NCBI GenBank assembly: GCA_025354795.1
Contig: JANXMF010000124.1
Coordinates: 1-37,602, forward strand
DNA length: 37,602 nt
Reading direction: 5' to 3'
From: Pseudobdellovibrionaceae bacterium
GTDB taxonomy: Bacteria > Bdellovibrionota > Bdellovibrionia > Bdellovibrionales > UBA1609
Shown here: in pieces, positions 23,958-34,400 of the stretch
How the letters are laid out: each line of letters opens with the position of its first letter
Position numbering within the stretch: position 1 is the stretch's first letter
Position numbers and translations under genes: made by a program
Notes under the pieces: model-generated
Told to the model about the DNA's origin: nothing
The model's input: only the letters and a program-made list of their open reading frames with translations
The model's database searches: none

Positions 23958-25292
23958 TTGCTAATTGCGGTTGTGAAAAAAAATGCCCTGGAGTTTCCGG
24001 ATGATCCGGCTCTGATCCTTATGGACGAGCAGGTGACGTGGTTGCAGTTGCAAGAAAAGGTTAACCATTACAGTAAAGTGGTCAAGCCCTACACCGGCCA
24101 GCGTATACTGCTCTATCTCGATGGCAGGACAGTGGATGACGTGGCCTTGATGATAGCCAGTAGCTCAGTGATCGCCGAGACTATTTTAGTTTCGACCTTT
24201 ACTGAAATTGGACGCGCCACCGGTTTTCTAAGCGAATTCAATGGTGATGCACTCATTTCGGCCAAGGACGGGCAAATTCAGATCCATGCGAAGTCCGAGC
24301 GCAAGCCGATCCGCTCAGTGTCGCCACAGCCCCTGGTGTGTCTGCTGACCTCGGGCACTACGGGAATGCCAAAGTGTGTGCAGCAAAGCTGGCAGGGCCT
24401 GGCTAATGCAGTCACAATCCACAGCCGGTTTCACGGTCGTAAGTGGATGATGGGTTATCACGTGACGAACTTTGCCGGCACGCAGGTTTTTCTTCAGTGT
24501 TTCTTAAATGCCGGCTGTCTGATCGTGCCAAAAACTTTTCCACCGGGCATGGCAAACGATATCGAAGCGCTGATCAAGTATAAGGTCCAATATCTTAATT
24601 GCACGCCGACCTACGCTCGCAGCCTGTTGTTGTCGTCCGCCGGGCGCACGCTGGACACTTTGTTAAAGGTCACCTTAGGTGGTGAGATCGTGGACCAACA
24701 GCTGATCAATTCCTTAAAAGAAAACTGTCCTAACATCAGAATCACCCAAATTTATGCCTCGACCGAACTTGGGGCCAGTTTAACGGTTACGGATGAGCGT
24801 GAGGGGTTTCCGGCCAATCTGATAGACGGTGTAAACTTGAAAATCGAAAATGACGAGCTCTATGCGCGCCCGACTAACCGAGCGATGCTGGGCTATTTGG
24901 CGCAAAACTCCAGCATCAAGACCCCCAGCACTATCCGCGAGGATTGGTTCTCGACTGGGGATTTGGTTGAGATCCGCGGGGACCGAGTCTTGTTTTTGGG
25001 ACGCCGCGATTTTGTGGTGAACGTCGGGGGATTTAAGGTCAATCCCATGTTGGTGGAAAATGTTATCCGCACTATTCCCGGAATCTTAGAGGCCGTGGTG
25101 AGTGGGCAAAAAAATCCAATCACCGGAAATATCCTTAAGGCTAAAATTTTTCTCGATCCGAGCAAGGACCCCGAAATCATCCGCGCTGAAATCATTGAGC
25201 TGTGTAAACTGAAATTGCCCTACTATGCAATCCCCAGGCTTTTTGAATTTGATAAAATTAAACACACCTCCAGCTACAAGTTGCAGCGCTGA
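23958..25292 (+). CDS. AMP-forming acyl ligase (ANL superfamily), starter activation
   Basis: 444 residues from a TTG with GAGGAGTGACG upstream. ANL motifs occur in order: the phosphate loop LTSGTTGMPK (TSGTTG at 131-136), YASTELG, WFSTGDLVEI with the ribose-binding Asp, GRRDFVVNVGGFKVNP (hinge), and the C-terminal catalytic lysine in SSYKLQR (K442). The protein is about 60-100 residues shorter than typical acyl-CoA synthetases, mainly in the N-terminal domain. It would adenylate a carboxylic acid and pass it to CoA or a carrier protein. As first gene of the operon, with a free ACP three genes on, loading a starter acyl group onto that ACP is the likely task. The acid substrate cannot be read from the sequence. 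Confidence 0.87.
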   Translation: MLIAVVKKNALEFPDDPALILMDEQVTWLQLQEKVNHYSKVVKPYTGQRILLYLDGRTVDDVALMIASSSVIAETILVSTFTEIGRATGFLSEFNGDALISAKDGQIQIHAKSERKPIRSVSPQPLVCLLTSGTTGMPKCVQQSWQGLANAVTIHSRFHGRKWMMGYHVTNFAGTQVFLQCFLNAGCLIVPKTFPPGMANDIEALIKYKVQYLNCTPTYARSLLLSSAGRTLDTLLKVTLGGEIVDQQLINSLKENCPNIRITQIYASTELGASLTVTDEREGFPANLIDGVNLKIENDELYARPTNRAMLGYLAQNSSIKTPSTIREDWFSTGDLVEIRGDRVLFLGRRDFVVNVGGFKVNPMLVENVIRTIPGILEAVVSGQKNPITGNILKAKIFLDPSKDPEIIRAEIIELCKLKLPYYAIPRLFEFDKIKHTSSYKLQR

Positions 25293-25331
25293 TGTCCAAC
25301 CGGTACCTTCGGAGTCCAACAGGAGAACTTC

Positions 25332-26651
25332 ATGGCTTGTCGTCATTACTACGCTATTCATAGTGGACATGAGTCCGCGTTTTCAGTGGACACCTCGATC
25401 ATTTCCTATGGTCCACGCGTGATTTTGGAAGTCGGAGAGCATGCCAAGGCGCTAAAAATGTCACGCGTGGCTCTGTTTACCGATCGGACAGTGCGTTCTC
25501 TACAATGCGTAGCCGATGCACTTCAGGCCCTAAAGGATGCAAAAATCGAGGTCGAGATTTTTGCGGACGTGCATGTGGAACCAACCGATGCCTCGGTTCT
25601 CGATGCGGCACGCTTCGCGGTCAGCGGCAGTTTTGATGGCTATGTTTCAGTCGGTGGGGGCTCGGTCATTGACACTTGCAAAATTGCCAATCTCCTCGCC
25701 ACTTACCCAGAAAATCTTTTGCATTATATGCGCCCGCCGATCGGAGCGGGCTCTCCCATTCCTGGACCGCTCGAACCGCACATTGCGTGTCCGACCACCT
25801 GCGGGACGGGTACGGAGGCTACGGCTGCCGCTGTTTTCAAGTATTTGCCATTAAGCATGAAGTTGATTGTGTCCGGCAAAGTCATGAAGCCTTCGCTCGG
25901 GTTGATCGATCCCACAACGACTTATTCACTGCCCAAACCTGTGGTGGCCGCTAGCGGCTTTGATGTGTTGTCGCACGCCATTGAATCTTATACCGCAAGG
26001 CCTTACACCCGGCCGGTGCGTCCCGCGTCTACTTTTCATCGACCCTATTTGCAGGGTGCCAACCCATGGAGTGATATCGGTTGCGAGGCGGCGCTGAAAA
26101 AGATGGGAAAGTACTTTGTTAGGGCCTACAACGACCCCGGCGATCATGAAGCGCGCGATGCGATGATTTTTGCAGCAGCCATGGCGGGCACAGCCTTGGG
26201 CAACGCCGGGACTCAACTTCCGCATGGAATGTCTTACGCGGTTTCAGGCTATAATAAAAGTTTTCGTTGTGAGGGCTATGCCACCGATGCCCCGATCATT
26301 CCCCATGGCATGTCGGTGATTGTGAACGCGCCCGCGGCGTTTCGCTTTTCGGCCTCAGCTTGTCCCGACCGGCATCTCGAGTGCGCGCGGTTTTTAGGAG
26401 CCGACACCAAAGGTGCGGAACTCGAAGACGCCGGCGAAATTTTAGCCGCCACGGTGGTGCAGCTCATGAAGGCCACGGGTATTCCCAACGGGCTGCAAGC
26501 GATGGGCTATCAAGAAGGTGATGCGGACCGACTGGCCGAAGGTGTGTTTTCATACCAGCAGCGTCTGATCGGACTCGCGCCGCGCGAGGTAACCAAAGAA
26601 AACCTCAAGGACCTATTTAGAGGCTCGATGACTTGCTGGTCGCAGGCCTAG
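25332..26651 (+). CDS. HOT/ADHFE1-family iron-dependent dehydrogenase
   Basis: 439 residues; AGGAGAACTTC precedes the ATG. It is a group III iron alcohol dehydrogenase: nucleotide motif VSVGGGSVIDT (GGGS 108-111), CPTTCGTGTEAT, and metal ligands in GFDVLSHAIES, LPHGMSYAV and IPHGMSVIV. The inserted segment ARPYTRPVRPASTFHRPYLQ followed by GANPWSDI is characteristic of hydroxyacid-oxoacid transhydrogenases, which oxidise 4-hydroxybutyrate to succinic semialdehyde while reducing 2-oxoglutarate. In this operon it probably acts on a hydroxy or semialdehyde group of the starter or product. Whether it is a true transhydrogenase or an NAD-linked dehydrogenase cannot be told by eye. The 64-base gap to the next gene is the largest within the operon. 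Confidence 0.85.
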   Translation: MACRHYYAIHSGHESAFSVDTSIISYGPRVILEVGEHAKALKMSRVALFTDRTVRSLQCVADALQALKDAKIEVEIFADVHVEPTDASVLDAARFAVSGSFDGYVSVGGGSVIDTCKIANLLATYPENLLHYMRPPIGAGSPIPGPLEPHIACPTTCGTGTEATAAAVFKYLPLSMKLIVSGKVMKPSLGLIDPTTTYSLPKPVVAASGFDVLSHAIESYTARPYTRPVRPASTFHRPYLQGANPWSDIGCEAALKKMGKYFVRAYNDPGDHEARDAMIFAAAMAGTALGNAGTQLPHGMSYAVSGYNKSFRCEGYATDAPIIPHGMSVIVNAPAAFRFSASACPDRHLECARFLGADTKGAELEDAGEILAATVVQLMKATGIPNGLQAMGYQEGDADRLAEGVFSYQQRLIGLAPREVTKENLKDLFRGSMTCWSQA

Positions 26652-26715
26652 TCGAGTCTAAGACAGTTCAAAAAATGTAAAAGAATGCCGATGGTTAAAG
26701 CAACAGGAAATAAGT

Positions 26716-27465
26716 ATGAATGTAACCCAGTCCAAAAAGCCTCGAGTCGTCGTCGTCAGTGGTGGGAGCCGCGGCCTGGGCAAAGCCATAGTCGCCGAGC
26801 TATTGGCTGAAGGTGACATTGTTTACACCTTTAGCCGTTCGCAAACTGAATTTGTAACTAGCTTGATGGCCGGCCCTGAAAGTCAAAGATTCTCCTGGCG
26901 CGCCATTGACGGCACTGATTTTGAAAGCGTCGAGCATTACGTCAATGAGATCTTCGAACGCGAAGGCCGCATTGATGCGCTAGTGAACAACGCCGGTATT
27001 GCGATTGACGGCGTGCTTACGCTTATGCGCACGGAAGACATTTCTTCACTCCTTGGTTTGAATCTCGAAGGTGCAATACGCTTGGCTCGCAGTTGCGCCA
27101 AATTCATGCTGCAAGCCCGCGCCGGCTCGATCATTAATATTTCTTCTATCATCGGAATCCGCGGCTACTCTGGGCTTTCAGTCTATAGCGCCACCAAAGC
27201 CGGACTCGATGGCTTTACCCGTGGTTTGGCGCGTGAATTGGGTGGGCGGGGGATTCGGGTCAATTCCGTCGCTCCAGGCTATCTCGAGACGGACATGTCG
27301 GAAAAGCTCAACCCGGACCAGCGTGACCAAATTATTCGCCGAACTCCCATGGGGCGGCTGGGGAAATCCGCGGATGTGACTGGGGCGATCAAATTTCTAA
27401 TTTCTGACGAAGCGCGCTTTATCACCGGGCAGACGGTGGTGATCGATGGCGGCATAACATGCTAA
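26716..27465 (+). CDS. FabG-like short-chain dehydrogenase/reductase
   Basis: 249 residues, ATG after AACAGGAAATAAGT. It has every classical SDR mark: GGSRGLG (16-22) for NADP binding, NNAG (91-94), catalytic S144, Y157 and K161 in SVYSATKAG, and the end GQTVVIDGG typical of 3-oxoacyl-ACP reductases. It would reduce a beta-keto acyl group, most plausibly on the free ACP encoded next to it, using NADPH. Length is normal. Fatty-acid synthesis FabG is the alternative, but no other fab genes are near and it lies inside the PKS operon, so a pathway-specific role is favoured. Confidence 0.9.
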   Translation: MNVTQSKKPRVVVVSGGSRGLGKAIVAELLAEGDIVYTFSRSQTEFVTSLMAGPESQRFSWRAIDGTDFESVEHYVNEIFEREGRIDALVNNAGIAIDGVLTLMRTEDISSLLGLNLEGAIRLARSCAKFMLQARAGSIINISSIIGIRGYSGLSVYSATKAGLDGFTRGLARELGGRGIRVNSVAPGYLETDMSEKLNPDQRDQIIRRTPMGRLGKSADVTGAIKFLISDEARFITGQTVVIDGGITC

Positions 27466-27481
27466 AAAGAGGATCGGGAAA

Positions 27482-27826
27482 ATGAAACGCAATGAAATAG
27501 AAAAAACTGTGATGGAATGCATTCAGCGCGTTTGCCATGAGCAAAGCATTCCGCTTAAGACGGTCGAATTTCACCACCGGGTGGTCGAGGATTTGGGCTT
27601 GCGTTCCCTGGATGTCGCGACCTTAACGGCGTTTCTCGAGTCGTCCTTCAAATTTGATCCGTTCTCACAAAATTTGGCGTCGATAACGGATATCCGCACG
27701 GTCAAGGACATTTGCGACCTCTACGAAAAAGGTTTAAAAGGCACGTTGAAACCGGCAGCCACAGACGATGCAAACGACGCGGATAGCGCTCGCATCAAAC
27801 GCAAATTAGCGCGCCGGTCGGCCTAG
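27482..27826 (+). CDS. Discrete acyl carrier protein with charged C-terminal tail
   Basis: 114 residues. The carrier core (about 1-82) contains VVEDLGLRSLDVATLTAFLE with the predicted phosphopantetheine serine at S42. The usual Asp before Ser is replaced by Arg (RSL instead of DSL). After the core comes a 30-residue tail rich in Asp, Ala, Lys and Arg (ending IKRKLARRSA), absent from ordinary AcpP and possibly a docking segment for the PKS. It lies between the reductase and the NIPSNAP gene. Likely role: holding the starter acyl chain made by the ligase, to be handed to the first KS. It needs activation by a transferase such as that at 20720-21460. Confidence 0.82.
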   Translation: MKRNEIEKTVMECIQRVCHEQSIPLKTVEFHHRVVEDLGLRSLDVATLTAFLESSFKFDPFSQNLASITDIRTVKDICDLYEKGLKGTLKPAATDDANDADSARIKRKLARRSA

Positions 27827-27841
27827 TGATGGGCGGGCTGG

Positions 27842-28417
27842 ATGAAACATGAGCTTTGCATTGAGAGTGTGACTCCGGGTACCGTAAGCGAAGTCATGGA
27901 CCATACTTGGTCCACGGCTCAACAATCCCCTGCGGTTCGTCAGTTGGAAGGCTTTTGGAGCAGCGAATTTGGCGTGCTCAATCAAGCCGTGTATCTTTGG
28001 AATGGACCTTTTGAGGGCCCGCGACCGCAGGCAATAAGTGGCGTCCGCTCACGCGAAGTCACGCTCCTGCAGCCCGAGATGCCCCTGCGGAAACCGCCTT
28101 CCGCAGGTAACATTTATGAACTACGCACCTACCGCTTACGCCCGGGCACGGTCCCGCAATGGCTCAGACTATTGCACGAAGCTCTTCCCGTACGTGAGAA
28201 GTACTCGCGCCCAGTCGGTCTTTGGTCAGTTCTTTCAGGCACTCCAGATCAAGTCAAAATGCTGTGGGTTTATCCCGACCTGAATGCGCGTATGCGAGCC
28301 CGTGCCGAGGCGGCCCGCGAGCCGGTGTGGATGGAGTTCACAAAACGTTGCTTAGAATTGTTTTTAGACATGCATTCCGTGATTTTACTTCCGGGAAAAA
28401 ATTCACCGCTGGCTTAA
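27842..28417 (+). CDS. NIPSNAP-family protein, tandem alpha-beta barrel
   Basis: 191 residues. The second half has the family opening NIYELRTYRLRPGTVPQWL (about residues 90-108), followed by the strand LWSVLSGTPDQVKMLWVYPD and a helix with WMEFTKR. The first half (HELCIESVTPGTVSEVM, then AVYLWN) looks like a second, diverged copy. NIPSNAP domains adopt the dimeric alpha-beta barrel fold related to ABM monooxygenases and small cyclases. The biochemical role is not established. Sixteen bases separate it from the ACP gene and 15 from the PKS gene, so it is surely co-transcribed. A role in folding, cyclising or oxidising the polyketide is a reasonable but unproven idea. Confidence 0.75.
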   Translation: MKHELCIESVTPGTVSEVMDHTWSTAQQSPAVRQLEGFWSSEFGVLNQAVYLWNGPFEGPRPQAISGVRSREVTLLQPEMPLRKPPSAGNIYELRTYRLRPGTVPQWLRLLHEALPVREKYSRPVGLWSVLSGTPDQVKMLWVYPDLNARMRARAEAAREPVWMEFTKRCLELFLDMHSVILLPGKNSPLA

Positions 28418-28432
28418 CGGGGGACTTTGGAC

Positions 28433-31400
28433 ATGAGAGATATCGCGATCATCGGCATGGCTGGGCGCTTTCCGGGCGCAAAGAATATCGATGAATACTG
28501 GGAAAATTTAAAGCAGGGGCGCGAATCCGTGCGCTTTTTTTCAGAGCAGGAATTGCTCAATGCGGGAATCCCCGAAGAGATGTTAAAAAGTCCTGACTAC
28601 GTTAAGGCCGCTCCGATTCTAGAAAACATCGACCTGTTTGACGCGGAATTTTTTGGTTTTTCCCGGCGTGAGGCTGAGTTTCTCGATCCCCAGCAGCGCT
28701 TGCTTTTAGAGTGCGCATGGAAGGCCTTTGAACACGCAGGTTATGATCCGGACCGGGTGGATGGTTCGGTGGGAGTGTTTGCGGGCTCGGGCGGGGTGGT
28801 CACCAATTACCTGTTGAACTGTCTTGAGTCTTATCCAGAGATGCGGGGGGCGACGGCGAGTTTTCAGCATTTGGGCAACGATAAGGATTTTCTAGCAACT
28901 CGGATTTCGTATAAATTGAACTTGCGCGGGCCCAGCATCGTGGTGCAGTCGGCTTGCTCGACTTCATTGGTTGCCATTCACATGGCCTGTCAGAGTGTGC
29001 TGAATGGTGAATGTGACATGGCCCTGGCCGGTGGAGTCAATGTTCGCATCCCCCAATTTGCCGGCTATGTTAAAGATGAAGGCGGAGTATTTTCGGACGA
29101 CGGTCATTGCCGCGCTTTTGATGAAAAGGCTACAGGCATTGTCTTTGGCAGCGGCATGGGACTGGTGCTTATTAAACTTTTGGACGATGCCGTTCGGGAC
29201 CAAGATAATATCCTCGCCGTGATCAAAGGTTCTGTCGTCAACAATGACGGCGGGGTTAAACTGAGCTATGCCGCCTCAAGTGGTCCGGGCCAAGTCCGCT
29301 GCATTTCGGAGGCGTTTGCCTTAGCGGATGTGAGTCCCGAAACTTTGCAATATGTGGAGTGCCACGGTACCGGCACGGCCATGGGAGATCCGGTTGAAAT
29401 CGGCGCACTCTCCCAAGTGTTTCGCAAATTCACCAAAGAAAACCAATTTTGCGCCGTGGGCTCGGTCAAAACTAATTTTGGCCATTTGGATGTGGCGGCC
29501 GGAGTGGCCAGCCTGATCAAGACAGTCTTATGTTTACAGCATCGTGAAATTCCCCCGATCGTTAATTTTAACAAAGCCAATCCTCGCATCGATTTCAAAA
29601 ACAGCCCTTTTTACGTGAATACAGCATTGAATCCGTGGACGAGCAAGGGGGGCGCCCGCCGTGCGGCCGTGAACGGTTTGGGAATCGGCGGAACCAATGC
29701 GTTTATTATTCTCGAGGAGGCTCCACCGGTTCAGCCGGTCGAAGCGAAAGTCAGCGCGAGGCCAAAACATTTGCTGGTGATTTCAGGCAAAACCCGCGCG
29801 GCGTTGACGGAGCTGGCGCAGAGTTACCGCCAACATCTGACGCAAAATTCTAAAATGACCATCGAGGATCTGTGTTATTCCGCGGCACTTTGCCGCTCGC
29901 ATTTCAAAGAGCGTTTGGCTCTGGTCGCCGCAACGCCGGAGCAGCTGCAGGAAAAGCTGACGCTTTTTTGTAACGGCGAGCCTGGACCAGGTATTGTGAC
30001 GGCCCAGGCGCGAACCGATGATGCCCACACTGTGGCATTTTTATTCGCCGGACAGGGCTCGCAATATTTCAATATGGGCAAGCAACTCTATGACCACCAT
30101 CCCGCTTACCGGGCCGCGATCGAGCGATGTGAGGCGGTCCTGCGGCCCTACCTCGACAAACCGCTGAGTCAGGTTTTGTTTGATCCGCGCGAACAAACCA
30201 CACTGGTCAATGAACCGCTCTATGCGCAATCCGCGCTGTGTGCGGTGGAATACGCAGTGGCACAACTTTGGCTTTCCTGGGGCGTTCGACCCACTTCACT
30301 GCTTGGCCACAGTATGGGCGAGTACATCGCGGCCTGCATTGCCGGCGTCTTCAGTTTGGAAGACGCCTTTAAACTCATCGTGCGCCGGGCACAATTGGTG
30401 CAAACTAAAACGGCGCCGGGGGAAATGGGTGCGATCGCGGCAAGCGAGGCCGACGTTGCCAAAGAGATCATGGAATATCGTGATACGGTTTCCATCGCAG
30501 TCCTCAACGGTCCCGAGAGTTCGGTCATCTCCGGCAAGCGCGAAACTGTGCGTAAGGTTCTGGACATATTTGCAGCCCGTGGCGTGCAAGTTAAACTGCT
30601 ACAAATCGGTTGGGCGTCGCATTCTCCCCTCGTCGATCCGATCCTGGATGAGTTTGAAGCCGTGGCCCGCGAAATTACCTATCACAAGCCCAACATTCCC
30701 ATTATTTCCAACGTCAGCGGGCAAAGAGTCGATATGGAAATGAGCGAGGCTGGCTATTGGCGTCGCCACTTGCGCCATTCCGTGCGTTTTACGGACGGGA
30801 TTGCCACCCTTTTTGCGGAGGGTTGCCGGCATTTTATTGAAATGGCGCCCGGCACGACATTGGTGGGAATCGGTAAAGCACAATTGCCCGAGGGCATGAG
30901 TGCTTCATGGCTACCCACCCTCAAAAAAGATCGTGAAGATTGGGATCAGCTGCTCGAATCCTTGGGTGAAATGTACACTCAAGGCTATAAAGTAGATTGG
31001 AAAAAGTTTGCCACCTCTACTCACAAGCGCATTCCTCTTCCCGCCTATCCGTTTCAAAAGCAGCGCTATTGGATCGAGGGCCAAAAAGGTTTAGCACGAG
31101 AAATGCCGGCGCGCGAAGGGATGCCGGCCTTTTTAGGCAATCGCTTGGAATCTTCAGAGCGTGCCGGTGAAGTCGTGTTCTATGGTTCTCTTGCACCTGA
31201 CCGTACCGAATCGGTCGGCGCGTTTCTGCTCGATCACCAGGTCTTTGGCGAAATCGTGGTACCCGGTGCAGCCTATGTGGATATGGCGCTCTCGGCCGTT
31301 AGCGCCGCCACCGCCACCACAGGTAGCGCCGCCTATGGGCTCGAAGGCATTGAAATTTTAGCGCCCATGATTTTGCGCAGCGGAGAGATCCGCGATGTGC

Positions 31401-34400
31401 AGCTAGTCCTGGCCAAAGAAAATAATAACTTTGCATTCCGGATTTTAAGCAAAGCCGCGGGCGGTGAGGCGGGAGCCGCTTGGCAGGTGCACGCGCGCGG
31501 GCGTGCGGTTCTGCAAGAAGAAAGATTGGCTCAGCTGCCCTCAAGTTCCGACCTCGCTGAATTGCGTGGCCGCCTCACGCAAGAAGTCGCAAGGGAGGCG
31601 CTCTATGATTTCACCCGCACTTTGGGCGTAGAGTACGGTCCACATTTTCAGGGCGTGCAAAAAATTTGGCAGGATTCCACGCAGCAGGATTTTCTCGCAC
31701 TTATCAAATTTGATCCCGAACTGAAACGCAAAGGCATAAAGCTTCACCCGGCGCTCCTCGACGCTTGTTTTCAAGTGATTTTGGCTCCGCTCCTCATTAG
31801 TGGCGATGGTCCTAAGCCCTTCTTGCCCGTAAGTATTGAGAGCGTCACATTCATCGAAACTCCATTGGTGGATGTTTGGTGTCATGTTCACTTCGCAATG
31901 CCAGCGGAAGTTGGAGGAAAGACCACTCGCGCCGACCTGCGCCTTATGGACGAGAGTGGAAAAATCCTGGTGGAAATTCGCGATTTCGTGGCCGTGGTGG
32001 CGAGTCAGACGACATTGTTTAGTGAGGCCGCGCGCAAACCAAGCCGTATCCCTCTCGCTAGCTGGTTCTACCAGGTGAATTGGCCTGAGGTCGCACGAGT
32101 CACATCGGTGCAAAAGGATGCCCAAGGCCCCTGGCTCATTGTCACGGGTCAGGACCATACGGCGGAGGAGTTTGCCAAAGTCTGCAAAGCCAGAAATATC
32201 GAGGCCACCTTTATTGTCGCCGACAATCTCAATTCGAGCCCCGGCACATTTTCATTCAATGCCGGTGATCCACAAGATTATTCTCGCGCCTTGAATGCGG
32301 CTTCGGCCTTGGTCGCCGGCCGGGAATTTTCGCGGGTGGTAAGTTTTCTGGCCCTGGACGCGGAAATGCCGGGCTCCTTTGCCAGCAGCAAGTTGCAGGC
32401 GCCGAGCGCGGATTTTTCTCAGCTCCATAAGATTTCATACGGCCGTACAATCTGTTTGATTCAGGCACTATTGGAGCAAAAAACTTTTGCCAATACGCCC
32501 CTGAGTGTGGTGACACGCGGGGCGCAAGCTGCAAGCGGCAAATGTGGTCCCGGTGTTCTGGCGCAATCGCCGGTTTGGGGATTGGCGCGAGTGGCGCGCG
32601 CGGAGGCGCCGCAGTTACGCTTGCAAACCATCGACTTGGACGGCGGGGCCAATGCCGAGGCGCTATTTGAAGAGATTTTGCACTTCACCGCCGAAGATCA
32701 AGTGGCTTTGCATGGTCAGGCCCGGCGGGTGGCGCGTCTTCAGCGCCAGCCTATGCAGGCCTTGGCCGGTGACATGCAATTTGCCGCCGACACTTCCCAT
32801 TTGATCACCGGTGGCCTGAGCGGATTGGGCTTGGGTTTGGTGGGTTGGATGATTGCTCGGGGCGCAAAAAACTTTGTGCTCGCCGGACGCCGCGATCCCA
32901 GCGACGAAACGCTGAAAACCATTGCCGCATACATGCGCGCCGGCGCGACCATCTGCGTGGTTCGTGCCGATGTGGCCAAGGAAGAAGACGTCATCAAGAT
33001 TATGCGCAGTCTCAAGGCTATGCCTCGCCTGAGCAGCGTCATTCACGCCGCTGGCGTTTTACACGACACCTCGCTCGCCAAGCAGAATTGGCAAGCCTAC
33101 GCGGACGTTATGGCGTCTAAGGTAAATGGTGCATGGAATCTGCATCGCCACACCCTTGAGGTTCCGCTCGATCGCTTCGTCATGTTTTCTTCGGTGGCCT
33201 CGGTGGTGGGAACGCCAGGACAAGCCAACTATGCGGCCGCCAATATATTTCTGGATGAATTCGCCAACTACCGACGCAGCCTGGGTCTGCCGGCGCTAAG
33301 TCTTGGTTGGGGGCCGTGGGCTGAAATCGGTTTGGCCGCAAAACTTGAAAAGTCCCATATCCAACAGCTCGAACAGGGCGGACTTCAGTTTATCACTAAG
33401 GATCAGGGTTTTGCGGCTTTTGCCGAGGCCTGCGCGCGCGCGGAGCAAAACAGTGCGCCTGGCATTGTCGTCGCCCCCATCTGGTGGGACAAGTTTTACC
33501 ATGAAAAATTGCTGGCTCGTGAAGTGGCGTTCTTTGCCAATGTGATTGACCGCGGCCAAGTGACGCCTACGAAGCCTGCGCTAGTTAAAACGCCAGTAGT
33601 CTCGGCCGTTGGCGGCGGACTGTGGGATAAGATTGCGGGCCTAGCGGAGGCCGAGAAGAGAGTACAAACTCAGGTGCAGGTCGAAAAATTACTGCGCGAG
33701 GTTTTGGCGCTGGATGCGAAAACCGAATTGGATCCGCGGCGCTCACTGTCGTCGTATGGCATGGATTCGCTTTTGGCGGTGGAATTCCGGCGGCGTGTCC
33801 GCAAAAGCTTGGGCGAAGAGTTTGGCAAGGCCGTCAATGCCACTTTGGTTTTTAATTACCCGACGATCGAAGCCCTCACTGAATTTCTGACGAAGAGTGT
33901 GCTGCTACCGCGGCAAAGGAGTTCCGAGCCTGCACCGGCTCAGGCGATGGCCAAGAAACCAGCGCTTGCAAAAAAGGGCGAGTCCATTGCCATCGTAGGC
34001 ATGGGCTGCCGCTTTCCAGGCGGTGCTAACGATCTCGCGGCCTACTGGAAACTTTTGGCCGAGGGAGTTTGTGGAATTTCAGAAGTGCCGAAGTCGCGTT
34101 GGGATATAAACAAATATTATAGTGCCAACCCGGATGATCCGGGAAAAGGCAATGTGCGCTCCGCCGGATTTCTTAAAGATTTATCAATCCAACATTTCGA
34201 CGCGGACTTTTTTGAATTCTCGCCCCGCGAAGCGCGCGCCACGGATCCTCAGCTGCGCCTATTGCTGGAAGTGGCATGGGAGGCCATCGAGAACGCCGGT
34301 GAGTCCGCTGATAAATTGTACGGCAGCAAAACGGGCATTTTCGTCGGCTCGACCTGGAATGACTATTTGGAAGTGGTCAAGAAATCCGGAGATGCCGAAG

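Noticed and set aside
25332-26651. Ordinary iron alcohol dehydrogenase such as a butanol dehydrogenase
   Set aside because: The insertion with ARPYTRPVRP and GANPWSD is typical of the HOT/ADHFE1 branch, which fits better.
32060-32780. Enoylreductase domain between DH and KR
   Set aside because: The stretch lacks an ER nucleotide-binding motif and its length (about 240 residues) fits the structural half of the KR domain.
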